Positions 42,407-51,134 of a stretch of DNA of 64,000 nt are shown here, piece by piece. Both the position numbers and the translations under genes were made by a program. The notes below the pieces were generated by a model. It was not told the origin of the DNA, made no database searches, and saw only the letters and a program-made list of their open reading frames with translations. The DNA comes from Rhodovastum atsumiense (GTDB lineage: Bacteria; Pseudomonadota; Alphaproteobacteria; Acetobacterales; Acetobacteraceae), in assembly GCF_937425535.1 (NCBI RefSeq), contig NZ_OW485601.1, forward strand, positions 4,695,501 through 4,759,500. Reading direction: 5' to 3'. Numbering within the stretch: the first letter of the stretch is position 1; the number at the start of each line of letters is the position of its first letter.

Positions 42407-43216
42407 ATGACAGGGCTGGCGAGGGAGTGGGTCTACGATGACATGCCTCACATTGACCACCTGCCGCGGGCGATTTTATTTCGCTCTCAGTGCATCCGTC
42501 CGGGTCACCGGGTGCATATCCATACCCATGCATGGCATAAGCTGACCTATACGGTATCCGGGACATTGATCGTTTTCGACGACAATTCCCGTTTCCTGCT
42601 GCCGCCCGAGCAGGCCATGTGGATGCCCGCGGGCATTCCGCATGCCACCGGCGCGCTGCAGCAGGCGGAATTCCGCAGCCTCTACATCGCCGACCGGCCG
42701 GATCTGCGGATGCCGAACTCCATCACCACGATCACGGTGACGCCGCTGTTGCGCAGCCTGATCCTGGAACTGTCGGAGATCGAGCGGAACGGTGACAAGG
42801 ACGCCTATATCCGGCGGGTCGAGGCGCTGGTGCTAGAGCAGTTGCCACGCCAGACCGTGCGCAACCTGTCGCTACCCTGGCCGAAGGGGCCGATCCTGAA
42901 GAAGATCTGCGACCAGCTTTACGCCGATCCTTCGGATATGCGTGACCTGGAGGAATGGGGGCGGGAGTTCGGCGCCTCGGCGCGGACGCTGACGCGGCGC
43001 TTTGAGCACGAGCTGGGCATCGGCTTCCGCGAATGGCGCAACCGACTGTGCCTGTTCCGCGCGATCGATCTGTTGCAGACCACGACGAACAGCATCACCG
43101 AGATCGCCTTCATGCTGGGCTACAGCACGCCCTCGGCGTTTTCCTACATGTTCCGCCAGCAGATGGGCAGTTCCCCCTCCAGTTGGCGCCGTGCCCAGGA
43201 GCGCCAGCCCGCCTGA
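42407..43216 (+). CDS. AraC-family transcriptional regulator
   Basis: 269 residues: an N-terminal cupin sensor (HIHTHAWHKLTYTVSGTLIVFDD, HMxHxHxxxxLxYxxxG-like; MWMPAGIPHATGA) and C-terminal double helix-turn-helix (WGREFGASARTLTRRFEHELGIGFREWRNRLCLFRAID; SITEIAFMLGYSTPSAFSYMFRQQMGSSPSSWR). The cupin type with the H-x-H motif often senses small carbon compounds. It converges with the MFS operon and diverges from pflB; which it controls is not shown by the sequence. Confidence 0.92.
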   Translation: MTGLAREWVYDDMPHIDHLPRAILFRSQCIRPGHRVHIHTHAWHKLTYTVSGTLIVFDDNSRFLLPPEQAMWMPAGIPHATGALQQAEFRSLYIADRPDLRMPNSITTITVTPLLRSLILELSEIERNGDKDAYIRRVEALVLEQLPRQTVRNLSLPWPKGPILKKICDQLYADPSDMRDLEEWGREFGASARTLTRRFEHELGIGFREWRNRLCLFRAIDLLQTTTNSITEIAFMLGYSTPSAFSYMFRQQMGSSPSSWRRAQERQPA

Positions 43217-43226
43217 GGCGGAAAAG

Positions 43227-43291
43227 AAAGGGGTGCAGGGGCCGTGTGGCCCCTGCCGGGTCCAGGGCAGAGCCCTGGCCTTCCTTATTTT
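43227..43291 (+). repeat. Type-1 twin-palindrome element, copy D
   Basis: GCAGGGGCC/GGCCCCTGC (43235-43256) and CCAGGGC/GCCCTGG (43262-43278), then TTCCTTATTTT. Nearly identical to copy A. It occupies the convergent gap between the araC-type gene and the MFS gene and probably ends transcription from the left. Confidence 0.85.
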
Positions 43292-43301
43292 AAGAGGTGG
43301 T

Positions 43302-44639
43302 TCAATTCCCGGCGGCCGCAGGGGGCACGGCCGGTTCGTTGGTGGCGGGAAGCTTGACCGCCATGGAGCGGTCGAAGTTCAGCGCCAGCGAGCAGAGCAG
43401 GTAGCCGGCGGCGGCGGCGGTGAAGAACATCATCGCGCCGTAGTAGGAACCGGTGACCTGGATGATGGTGCCGATCAGGATGGGCACCACGGCGGCGGTG
43501 AGGTTGGAGCAGAAATTCATGGCGCCGCAGATGGTGCCGGCCTTGGACTGGGCGCCGAGCAGGCCGGGGATCGACCAGTACATGCTGGCCCAGCGCAGCG
43601 GGAACAGGGCGATCGAGAGCAGGGCGATCACCGCGGCCTGGTTGCTGACCTGGGTCACCGCGAACAGGCAGATCCCGGCCACCACGGCGGAGATGCCGAA
43701 CATGGTGTGGAAGACGGTATTCGCCCGCCCGCCCGCGCGCCGCCAGCGATCGGCGATGTAGCCGCCCAGTTGCTGGCCGACGAAGCAGAGGAAGAACATC
43801 AGCGCGACGGCGGTGCCCATGGCCTTGAGGTTGAAGCCGTGTGCCTGCTGCAGGTACATCGGCGCCCAGGTCATCAGCCCGTAGAACACCGTGCTGTAGC
43901 AGCACCAGCCGCCGATCAGGGCCAGGACGTTGCGCTGGCGCAGATAGGGGCCGATGTCGCGCAGGCGGAACTTCTCGGCCTTGCCGGAGGGCTGGGTGCC
44001 GGCCTCGATCCAGGCCAGTTCGGCCGCGTTCACCTTCGGGTGCTCGGAGGGGCGGCTGCGGATGTACCAGTAGGCCGCGAGACCGGCGAGCATGGTGCCG
44101 CCGCCGGCGATCAGGAAGGCGATGCGCCAGGAGTCGAAGGCGACGATCAGCGCGGTCAGGATCACCGCGCCCACGGCGGTGCCGAGCGGCGCGCCGCCGT
44201 CGAGCAGCATGGAGCCGCGGCCGCGCTCGTTGGGCGTGAGCCAGTTGCCCATCAGCTTGGTGCCGGCCGGCATCACCGGCGCTTCGGCGACGCCGAGGCC
44301 GAGGCGGGTCAGCGCGAAGGTGAAGGTGGTGCCGCACAGACCGCCCACGCCCTGGAAGGCGCCCCAGACGATGGTCGCGATCACGATCAGGGTGCGCGGG
44401 GCGATGTTGTCGGCGAGGATGCCGCAGGGCAACTGCATCAGGGCATAGGCCCAGAAGAAGGCGCTGTGCAGCCAGCCGGTGACGCGGGCGTCGACGATGT
44501 TGAATTCGGCCGCGATATGCGGCATGGCGATGGCGAGGGAGGCGCGATCGATGTAGTTGATCGTGCCCAGGATCAGCATGAGGATGAAGATTCCCCATCT
44601 GACGTTGGTCGGCTTCTGACCGTTCAGACGTTGGCCCAT
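43302..44639 (-). CDS. MFS permease, anion:cation symporter (sugar acid) type
   Basis: 445 residues with 12 predicted membrane helices. NYIDRASLAIAMPHIAAEFNI and RLGLGVAEAPVMPAGTKLMGNWLTPNERGRG are typical of ACS-family carriers such as those for galactonate, glucarate and other hexonates. Last gene of a leftward operon after the garD-like and aldolase genes, so a sugar acid substrate is likely. ATG 44639 is chosen by family length. Confidence 0.9.
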   Translation of the reverse strand: MGQRLNGQKPTNVRWGIFILMLILGTINYIDRASLAIAMPHIAAEFNIVDARVTGWLHSAFFWAYALMQLPCGILADNIAPRTLIVIATIVWGAFQGVGGLCGTTFTFALTRLGLGVAEAPVMPAGTKLMGNWLTPNERGRGSMLLDGGAPLGTAVGAVILTALIVAFDSWRIAFLIAGGGTMLAGLAAYWYIRSRPSEHPKVNAAELAWIEAGTQPSGKAEKFRLRDIGPYLRQRNVLALIGGWCCYSTVFYGLMTWAPMYLQQAHGFNLKAMGTAVALMFFLCFVGQQLGGYIADRWRRAGGRANTVFHTMFGISAVVAGICLFAVTQVSNQAAVIALLSIALFPLRWASMYWSIPGLLGAQSKAGTICGAMNFCSNLTAAVVPILIGTIIQVTGSYYGAMMFFTAAAAGYLLCSLALNFDRSMAVKLPATNEPAVPPAAAGN

Positions 44640-44728
44640 GGCCTGCCCTTTTGCCGGTTCACGTTGTTCACGAGGGGTCCCCCTGGGGGCGGTTTCGAAC
44701 TCCGCCCTCGTATTGTTCCGTAGGGTCG

Positions 44729-46246
44729 TTACATGACGGCGCCGACGTGCCAGGGGGCGAATTCCAGTTCGCCGTAGCCGAACAGCTCGCTTTTGGTCTT
44801 CTCGCCCGAGGCGGTGCGCAGCATCATCTCGAACAGCTCGGCGCCGAGCTCGTCGATGCTGGCGGTGCCGTCGACCACGCCGCCGCAATTGAGGTCCATG
44901 TCCTCGGATTGCCGGTTCCACAGCGGGGTGTTGCTGGCCAGCTTGATGGAAGGCACCGCGGTGCCGCCATAGGCCGAGCCGCGGCCGGTGGTGAAGACCA
45001 TCAGGTTCGACCCGCCGGCGATCTGGCCGGTGGTCGCCACCGCGTCGTAGCCGGGCGTGTCCATGAACACCATGCCGCGTGCGGTCACCGGCTCGGCGTA
45101 TTCATAGACCGCGGCCAGGGCGCTGTTGCCGGCCTTGGCGATGGCACCGAGCGATTTTTCCAGGATGGTGGTCAGCCCGCCTTCCTTGTTGCCGGCGGAG
45201 GGGTTGTTGTTCATCTCGGCGCCGCTGCGGGCGCAGTACTCCTCCCACCAGCGGATGCGCTCGATCAGCTTGCGGCCCACCGGCTCGGAGACGGCGCGGC
45301 GGGTCAGCAGATGCTCGGCCCCGTAGATTTCCGGGGTTTCCGAGAGGATGGCGGTGCCGCCCTGGGCGACCAGCCGGTCGACGGCGTTGCCCAGCACCGG
45401 ATTGGCCGAGATGCCCGAGCAACTGTCAGACCCACCGCATTCCAGCGCCACCACCAGCTCGCTGGCCGGCACGCTGACGCGGGTCACGGCATTGGCCAGG
45501 GGCAGCAATTCCTTCACCATCTCGATGCCGCGGGCGATGGTCTTGCCGGTGCCGCCGGTCTCCTGGATGGTCATGCTGCGCAGCAGCTTGCCTTCCGCCA
45601 GGCCCTGCGCGGTGAAGAGGCTGGCGATCTGGTTGCTCTCGCAGCCAAGCCCGACCACGATCACCGCAGCGAAGTTCGGATGCCGGATATAGCCGCCCAT
45701 GGTGCGGCGCATGATCTCCATCGCCTCGCTGTCGTTGCCGACGGCGCAGCCCATGGTCTGCGGGATGGAGACGACCCCGTCGACATTGGGGAAGTCCTTC
45801 AGCGCCTCGCCACGGAAATGGTCGGCGATGCGCCGCACCGCGGTGGCCGAGCAGTTCACCGAGGAGATCAGCCCGATATAGTTGCGTGTCGCCACCCGGC
45901 CGTCCGGGCGCACGATGCCCTGGAAGCTGCGCGGCTGTGCCGCCGGGGCCAGGGTGATCGGCTCGGTGCAGAAGGCGTAGTCGCGCAGGAAGTCGCCCAT
46001 CTCCAGGTTCTGCAGATGGACATGCTCGCCAGGGGCGATGGGGCGGCTGGCGAAGCCGATGATCTGGTTGTAGCGCCGCACCGGCTCGCCCTTGGCGCGG
46101 GCGCGCACCGCGACCTTGTGGCCGAAGGGGATGGCGCTGGCGACCCGGATGCCGGAGGGCAGGACCTGCCCCTCGGCCAGGGGTTCGCGGGCGATGGCGA
46201 CGTCGTCCTGCTCATGCAGCAGGATGACCGGCTGTGGACTGGGCAT
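44729..46246 (-). CDS. UxaA/GarD-family sugar acid dehydratase, closer to GarD
   Basis: 505 residues. An N-terminal SAF-like domain (residues 1-80, QPVILLHEQDDVAIAREPLAEGQ) precedes the catalytic part with VALECGGSDSCSGISANPVLG, NPSAGNKEGGLTTILEKSLGAIAKAG and FTTGRGSAYGG. The PNVDGVV and IRWWEEY stretches match galactarate dehydratase better than altronate dehydratase, and such enzymes need iron. Galactarate would give 5-keto-4-deoxyglucarate, but the neighbouring aldolase looks like a 2-keto-3-deoxy-aldonate type. The substrate is therefore open. It lies 38 bp after the aldolase gene. Confidence 0.82.
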   Translation of the reverse strand: MPSPQPVILLHEQDDVAIAREPLAEGQVLPSGIRVASAIPFGHKVAVRARAKGEPVRRYNQIIGFASRPIAPGEHVHLQNLEMGDFLRDYAFCTEPITLAPAAQPRSFQGIVRPDGRVATRNYIGLISSVNCSATAVRRIADHFRGEALKDFPNVDGVVSIPQTMGCAVGNDSEAMEIMRRTMGGYIRHPNFAAVIVVGLGCESNQIASLFTAQGLAEGKLLRSMTIQETGGTGKTIARGIEMVKELLPLANAVTRVSVPASELVVALECGGSDSCSGISANPVLGNAVDRLVAQGGTAILSETPEIYGAEHLLTRRAVSEPVGRKLIERIRWWEEYCARSGAEMNNNPSAGNKEGGLTTILEKSLGAIAKAGNSALAAVYEYAEPVTARGMVFMDTPGYDAVATTGQIAGGSNLMVFTTGRGSAYGGTAVPSIKLASNTPLWNRQSEDMDLNCGGVVDGTASIDELGAELFEMMLRTASGEKTKSELFGYGELEFAPWHVGAVM

Positions 46247-46284
46247 GGAACCTTCGTCTGGTTGTTGTTGGAAGTGCAGGAGGC

Positions 46285-47190
46285 TCAGGCGATGCCGGCC
46301 GCCTTCAACACCTCGCCGACCCGGGCGGCGAGCTCGGGCGTCAGCGGGCGGGCGGGCGGCAGCACCGCGCCGGAGATGTCGAGCCCGGTGCGGCGGATCG
46401 CCTCCTTGATCACGGCGAAGAACGGTGTCTCGATCTCATAGATTGGCGCGAGGGCGGCGATGGCACGATGGGCGGCGAAGGCGGTGGGGAAGTCGCCGTC
46501 GCGGAAAGCCCTGTACAGCCCGCAGGCGAGCTGCGGCGCGAAATTGGCCGTCGCCGGGATGCCGCCGTCGCCGCCAAGGGCGAGGGTGTTGAGCAGGTGC
46601 TCGTCATAGCCGGCGATGACGGCGAAGTCGGGGCGGTGTCCCTTGACCTCCAGGATCAGGCGGCGCGTATGCGCGACCACGTCGATCGTGTCCTTGATGC
46701 CGACGATGTTGTCGCAGGCGCGGGTGAGGCGCAGCGCCAGCTCCGGGCCCACGTCCTGGCCGGTGAGGGCGGGGAAGTTGTAGAGCAGGACGGGAAGATC
46801 GAGCGCACGTGCGACCTGCTGGTAGTGCAGGAACAGGTTCGCCTCTGACAGATGCGCGTAGTACGGGTTGATCACCAGCACCGCGTCGGCGCCGGCATCC
46901 TGCGCGTGGCGGCCGAATTCGACGGTTTCCAGCGTGCCCGGCGCGCCGATGCCCACCAGCACCTTCGTCCGGCCGGCGACGTGGCCGATGCAGAAGGCGG
47001 CGACCTCGCGGCGCAGGGAAGCGGGCATGTGGCAGAACTCGCCGCCGCTGCCGAGGATCAGCACGCCGTCGACGCCAGCCGCGATCAGGTGGTCGAGCAG
47101 CCGGCCCATGCCCGGCCGGTCGAGCGCGCCGGTGTCATCGACGATGGTGGGCACCGGCGGGATGATGCCTTGGAACGAGGGGGAGGGCAT
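46285..47190 (-). CDS. DHDPS/NAL-family 2-keto-3-deoxy sugar acid aldolase (YagE/YjhH-like)
   Basis: 301-residue (beta/alpha)8 class I aldolase. Match to YagE/YjhH: FQGIIPPVPTIVDDTGALD, GVDGVLILGSGGEF, VINPYYAHLSEANLF, LLYNFPALTGQDV, and the Schiff-base Lys in NIVGIKDTIDVVAH. Such enzymes cleave 2-keto-3-deoxygluconate or pentonate to pyruvate and an aldehyde. It would complete mannonate/altronate degradation as well. A perfect inverted repeat 20 bp upstream is probably its operator. First gene of the operon. Confidence 0.82.
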   Translation of the reverse strand: MPSPSFQGIIPPVPTIVDDTGALDRPGMGRLLDHLIAAGVDGVLILGSGGEFCHMPASLRREVAAFCIGHVAGRTKVLVGIGAPGTLETVEFGRHAQDAGADAVLVINPYYAHLSEANLFLHYQQVARALDLPVLLYNFPALTGQDVGPELALRLTRACDNIVGIKDTIDVVAHTRRLILEVKGHRPDFAVIAGYDEHLLNTLALGGDGGIPATANFAPQLACGLYRAFRDGDFPTAFAAHRAIAALAPIYEIETPFFAVIKEAIRRTGLDISGAVLPPARPLTPELAARVGEVLKAAGIA

Positions 47191-47209
47191 GGCGGGGGCT
47201 GTCTCCAGT

Positions 47210-47231
47210 CAAGTTCTATATGCAGAACTTG
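47210..47231. promoter_or_regulatory. Perfect 8-6-8 inverted repeat upstream of the sugar-acid operon
   Basis: CAAGTTCT and AGAACTTG flank a 6-nt centre, 20 bp from the aldolase start. The position next to the start fits a repressor site overlapping the promoter. Regulator unknown. Confidence 0.65.
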
Positions 47232-47372
47232 GTTCTCTGTGATGGACGGACCGTAGCACCCGATCCGGGGGCGGGCAAGCTCCGGGATGTTGCGGTATCG
47301 TCCCGGATCGACCGGTGCGGCATGGTGCGCCGGACGACGAACCGTTTCCGGAACGAGGAGAGATCCATAGCC

Positions 47373-47567
47373 ATGACCGCGACGCTCGCGAATCTTCTTG
47401 TCACTGCCAGCAGCTATCCGTCGGTGTTCGAGGACATGCTGCGCAGCCTCGGGCGTGGCCTGATGTATGCGTTCGGCTTCAAGGTGATGGGCATGCTGTC
47501 GCTGCCCGGGGCGGTGGTCGTCGTGCTGGTGGTGCTGGTCATCGCCTACGTTCTGAGCCGGCACTGA
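47373..47567 (+). CDS. Small single-helix membrane protein, 64 residues
   Basis: Polar N-terminal ~40 residues with an amphipathic stretch (FEDMLRSLGRGLMYAFGFKVMGM), then one strong membrane helix (PGAVVVVLVVLVIAYVL). GAGGAGAG lies upstream. No family recognised. Confidence 0.5.
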   Translation: MTATLANLLVTASSYPSVFEDMLRSLGRGLMYAFGFKVMGMLSLPGAVVVVLVVLVIAYVLSRH

Positions 47568-47704
47568 AGCGCTGCCCGCCCGGGGACAGAGTTGCGGCCG
47601 ACGCCTGTTCTGCGCCGTCGAAAAACATCGCTCAACAAGTGCGAGCGTGATACTGTTACGGACAAAGATTTCTACTGTAACGGCAATGACGGGCGCCAAT
47701 TGCA

Positions 47705-47989
47705 ATGAACAACGAGCTGAACGATCTTGATCTCCTGTTCGACGGCCTGGTGGCTGCGCTGCAGCAGGCGAAGGACCATCCCGAGGTCCTCGCGGAGGCC
47801 GAGGCGCTGGAGGCCCGCCTGTTCCAGGCCCATGACGCGGTGATGGCCGAGCTGGCAGCGGCGGTCCGGGCGACCGGCCGGCCCGGGATCGGCTATTCCG
47901 CCGCCGTGGAGGCGCTCGACGCCGTCTATGGCGACACCGTGGCCCTGCTGCGGATGCTGGCGGGCGGAGGCGTCTGGGGCCTGGCCTGA
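47705..47989 (+). CDS. Hypothetical helical protein, 94 residues
   Basis: Acidic, probably all-helical (LDLLFDGLVAALQQAKDHPEVLAEAEALEARLFQAH, then AVEALDAVYGDTVALLRMLAGG). No signal or membrane segment. No family recognised. Stands alone between a membrane protein and a glycosyltransferase. Confidence 0.5.
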   Translation: MNNELNDLDLLFDGLVAALQQAKDHPEVLAEAEALEARLFQAHDAVMAELAAAVRATGRPGIGYSAAVEALDAVYGDTVALLRMLAGGGVWGLA

Positions 47990-48117
47990 CCCCGCCCGCC
48001 CGGCGCGCGGGGGCGCCGGGCGGGGGAAACTCGGCCTCCATATTTGCGTGCCGCTCCGATATCGGCAGGGGCGGAGATGCTCTAGAGCCCGGGCATGCAT
48101 CACGATGGAGAAGCTCG

Positions 48118-49275
48118 ATGCCGGCCCTGACTCGCGCCGTGACACGCGTCCTGGCCGGGCCGTATTGCCGCGGCGTCGCGGCGATGACGCATCGCCTGCT
48201 CCGGGGCCGGTCCGGGCCGCGCGCCTTCGATCGTGTCGTCGTCGTTGCCGCACTGGGCAAGAACAACGGCATCACCTCCGGCGCCCGGCGGCAATGGGCG
48301 ACGCTGCGCGCCTGCGGCATCGAGGCCGAGCTGCTCGATGCCACGCCGGCGCTGCGCAATCCCCTGTTCCGGATCCCGCACCAGCCCGGATCGGCCTATG
48401 TTTTCCACTCCGCGGGGCCGCAGAGCGGCGTGCTGGTCGGGGCCGTGCTGCCGCATGTCGCCACTGCCTGGCGCATCGGCTACTGGGCCTGGGAACTGCC
48501 CGATCCGCCGCCCGAATGGCTGGGCTACGAACGCAATTTCCACGAGATCTGGACACCGAGTGGCTTCTCGCAGGCAAGTCTGGCCCGCGGCCTTGCCTGC
48601 CCGGTGGAGATCGTGCCGCATCATATCCCCGCGCGCGCGGCGCGGCGGCGGGCGGAGGATGCGCCGTTCACCGTGCTGGTGATGGCCGACAGCCGATCGA
48701 GCTGGGAACGCAAGAATCCCGAAGGCGCGCTGCGGGCCTTCCGCGCCGCCTTCGGCACGTCCGCCGCCGCGCGGCTGGTGCTGAAGCTGACCGGATGGCC
48801 GCAGGACGTGCTGGCGTTCGAACAGCGTTTCGCCGGGCTGCTCGAGGGCGGCAATGTCGAGGTCGTGCGGGGCCATCTCGATGCGGCGGCGCTGGCGCGG
48901 CTTTATTGCCGGGCCGATGTGCTGCTCTCGCTGCACCGGGCGGAGGGCTATGGCCTGCCGATGGCCGAGGCCATGGCCTGGGGCGTGCCGGTAGTGGCCA
49001 CCGGCTGGTCGGGCAATCTCGACTTCATGGATGACTCGGACAGTTGCCTGGTGCCGTACCGGCTGGTGCCGGTCAGCGACAGCGCGGCGATCTATCGCGG
49101 CAGCACCTGGGCCGAGCCCGATCTCGACGCCGCCGCCGCGGCACTGCGCCGGCTTGCCGAGGACCCCGCCTTCCACGCGCGTCTGGCCTCCGCGGCGTTC
49201 CGGCGGGCCTGTGCCGTCACGCCACGCTTTCCCTTCCCCTTGCCGGAGGCAGCGCCGGCTCCGGCGATGGCCTGA
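48118..49275 (+). CDS. Glycosyltransferase family 4-type
   Basis: 385 residues. N-terminal Rossmann-like half (VVVVAALGKNNGITSGARRQW; YVFHSAGPQSG) and C-terminal GT-B half with HRAEGYGLPMAEAMAWGVPVVATGWSGNLDFM, which carries the EX7E-type motif. SRSSWERKNPEGALRAFRAAF marks the hinge. Likely an NDP-sugar donor in cell-surface glycan synthesis; no other glycan genes are adjacent. ATG 48118 is one of several; an earlier start is possible but not supported. Confidence 0.85.
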   Translation: MPALTRAVTRVLAGPYCRGVAAMTHRLLRGRSGPRAFDRVVVVAALGKNNGITSGARRQWATLRACGIEAELLDATPALRNPLFRIPHQPGSAYVFHSAGPQSGVLVGAVLPHVATAWRIGYWAWELPDPPPEWLGYERNFHEIWTPSGFSQASLARGLACPVEIVPHHIPARAARRRAEDAPFTVLVMADSRSSWERKNPEGALRAFRAAFGTSAAARLVLKLTGWPQDVLAFEQRFAGLLEGGNVEVVRGHLDAAALARLYCRADVLLSLHRAEGYGLPMAEAMAWGVPVVATGWSGNLDFMDDSDSCLVPYRLVPVSDSAAIYRGSTWAEPDLDAAAAALRRLAEDPAFHARLASAAFRRACAVTPRFPFPLPEAAPAPAMA

Positions 49276-49293
49276 CCGGCCGGCGCTGCCTGG

Positions 49294-50205
49294 TCACGCC
49301 ACCCCGGACGCGGGATCGCCGAATTCCGCGACCACCCGCTCGATGAAGCTGCGCAGCTTCGGGGTCATGCGCCGGTCGGCGGCATACAGGATGTGCATCG
49401 GCCGCGACGGCCCCGTGTAGTCGGGCAGGACCCGCAGCAGGCGGCCGGTGGCCAGTTCCTCGGTCAGCACCGCCTCGGGGCCGAGGGTGATGCCGAATCC
49501 CTCCAGCGCTGCCCGCAGCAACCCCTTCCAGTCATTGACCTGCAGGCGGCCGCTCACCCCCACGTCATGGCTGTGTCCGTCGCGGCTGAACCGCCACTGG
49601 CAGCGCAGCGCGCCGGTCCAGTAGGCGAAGCCCAGGCATTCGTGACGGGCGAGATCGGCCGGCGTCTGCGGCACCCCATGCTCCGCCAGATAGGCGGGGG
49701 CGGCGCAGGCGATCAGGCGATAGGGGGCGAGGGGGCGGGCCACCAGCGAGCTGTCGCCGATCGGCCCGAGCCGCAGCACCGCCTCGAAGCCTTCCTCGAC
49801 GGGATCGACCAGGCGGTCCGACAAGGTCAGGTCGACCTGCACCTGCGGATGGTCGCGCAGGTAGCGCGTGATCAGCGGCACCAGGCTGTGGCTGCCGAAG
49901 GTCACCGGCGCGTTGACACGCAGGCGGCCGCGCGGCGCGGCGCGGGCCTGCTGCGCCAACGCCTCGGCGGCCTCGATCTCCGCCAGGATCAGCCGGCAGC
50001 GCTGGTAATAGGCGCGGCCGAACTCGGTCAGGCTCTGCCGGCGCGTCGTGCGGTTCAGCAGCCGCGTGCCGAGCCGGTCCTCCAGGAACTGGACGTGTTT
50101 GGCCACCATCTGCGCCGACATGCCCAGCGCCGCCGCGGCAGCGGCGAAGGAGCCGAGATCGGCCGCCCGTACGAACACGGCCATGCTGGTGAGCCGGTCC
50201 GGCAT
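49294..50205 (-). CDS. LysR-family transcriptional regulator
   Basis: 303 residues: winged helix (DRLTSMAVFVRAADLGSFAAAAAALGMSAQMVAKHVQFLEDRLGTRLLNRTTRR, split at the usual points) and a periplasmic-binding-like effector domain (RLRVNAPVTFGSHSLVPLI). AGGAG precedes ATG 50205. Divergent from the reductase at 50309 with a 103-bp gap, so that gene is the natural target. Confidence 0.93.
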   Translation of the reverse strand: MPDRLTSMAVFVRAADLGSFAAAAAALGMSAQMVAKHVQFLEDRLGTRLLNRTTRRQSLTEFGRAYYQRCRLILAEIEAAEALAQQARAAPRGRLRVNAPVTFGSHSLVPLITRYLRDHPQVQVDLTLSDRLVDPVEEGFEAVLRLGPIGDSSLVARPLAPYRLIACAAPAYLAEHGVPQTPADLARHECLGFAYWTGALRCQWRFSRDGHSHDVGVSGRLQVNDWKGLLRAALEGFGITLGPEAVLTEELATGRLLRVLPDYTGPSRPMHILYAADRRMTPKLRSFIERVVAEFGDPASGVA

Positions 50206-50308
50206 TGCCCACTCCTGGTTGGGAAAGAAGCATCGAGACGGCGATTTATCACACCCTGGCGCGGGATCACGCTGTGGGTCATCGCGGGTGCCATACAGGA
50301 GTACGCAT

Positions 50309-50968
50309 ATGCGGATCGGGATCATCGGCGCGGGATTCATCGGGCGGGCGGTGGCGCGGCTTGCCGTGGCGGCGGGCCACGAGGTCATGGTCAGCAATTC
50401 GCGCGGGCCGCACACCCTCACCAGCATCCCCCCAGGCACCGGGGCGGGGATCGGCACCGTGGCGCAGGCCGCGCGCTTCGGCGAGATAGGGTTGGTGGCG
50501 ATTCCGCTGCACCAGATCCACACCCTCCCGGCCGATACCCTGGCCGGCCGGATCGTGCTGGACGCCAACAACTACTATCCCGCGCGCGACGGGGCGATCG
50601 CGGAACTGGACGCCCACCACATCACCACCAGCGAACTGCTCGCGCGGCATCTGCCGCATGCGCGCATCGTCAAGGCGTTCAACGCCATCCTCGCAACCGA
50701 CCTGGAAAAAGGCGGCCAGGTGCTGGAGTCGGGACGGCGGCGCGCCCTGCCGATCGCCGGCGACGACCCGGCGGCCAAGGCGGTCGCGGCGGGGCTGCTG
50801 GAGCAATTCGGCTTCGACGTCGTTGATGCCGGCACGTTGGCCGAAAGCTGGCGCTTCGAACGCGCGAAGCCGGCCTACTGCATGCCGCTCGACCGGGAGG
50901 CTCTGCTGGGGGCCCTGGCCGCCGCGGAGCGCGACAAAGGTGTGCCGGAAGGATCCTGGCGACGGTAA
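50309..50968 (+). CDS. F420-/NADP-dependent oxidoreductase-like protein
   Basis: 219 residues with a Rossmann start (IGIIGAGFIGRAVARLAVAAGHEVMVSNSRGP) and the family block RIVLDANNYYPARDG and RIVKAFNAI. Resembles the F420-dependent NADP reductase family, whose bacterial members act on unknown substrates with NADP. AGGAG is 6 nt upstream. Probably regulated by the divergent LysR gene. Confidence 0.82.
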   Translation: MRIGIIGAGFIGRAVARLAVAAGHEVMVSNSRGPHTLTSIPPGTGAGIGTVAQAARFGEIGLVAIPLHQIHTLPADTLAGRIVLDANNYYPARDGAIAELDAHHITTSELLARHLPHARIVKAFNAILATDLEKGGQVLESGRRRALPIAGDDPAAKAVAAGLLEQFGFDVVDAGTLAESWRFERAKPAYCMPLDREALLGALAAAERDKGVPEGSWRR

Positions 50969-51134
50969 CGCGTCGCCGGCTCCATTGCCAGGCTATCCGC
51001 CCACACCGTCCAAGTAACGGAACGGTCAGGGAAAACCCGACCAGACCTCGCTGACGTTGTCACGCCACATTCATCGCAATGACCGCCTTCTGCCATGTCG
51101 GCGCGCCATACGCGCTTCGCAGAAGGAGCGACGG

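Noticed and set aside
42218-42460. Leftward 80-codon frame upstream of the AraC gene
   Set aside because: It overlaps the regulator's start, has no ribosome site, and its product has no recognisable pattern.
43296-43318. T-arm-like sequence (GGTTCAATTCCCGG) suggesting a tRNA end
   Set aside because: It lies at the end of the MFS gene, and no acceptor stem or other arms can be drawn.
51010-51040. GGAAC upstream of the CUT1 operon as a stress sigma-factor promoter
   Set aside because: No matching CGTT-type -10 element at the expected spacing.
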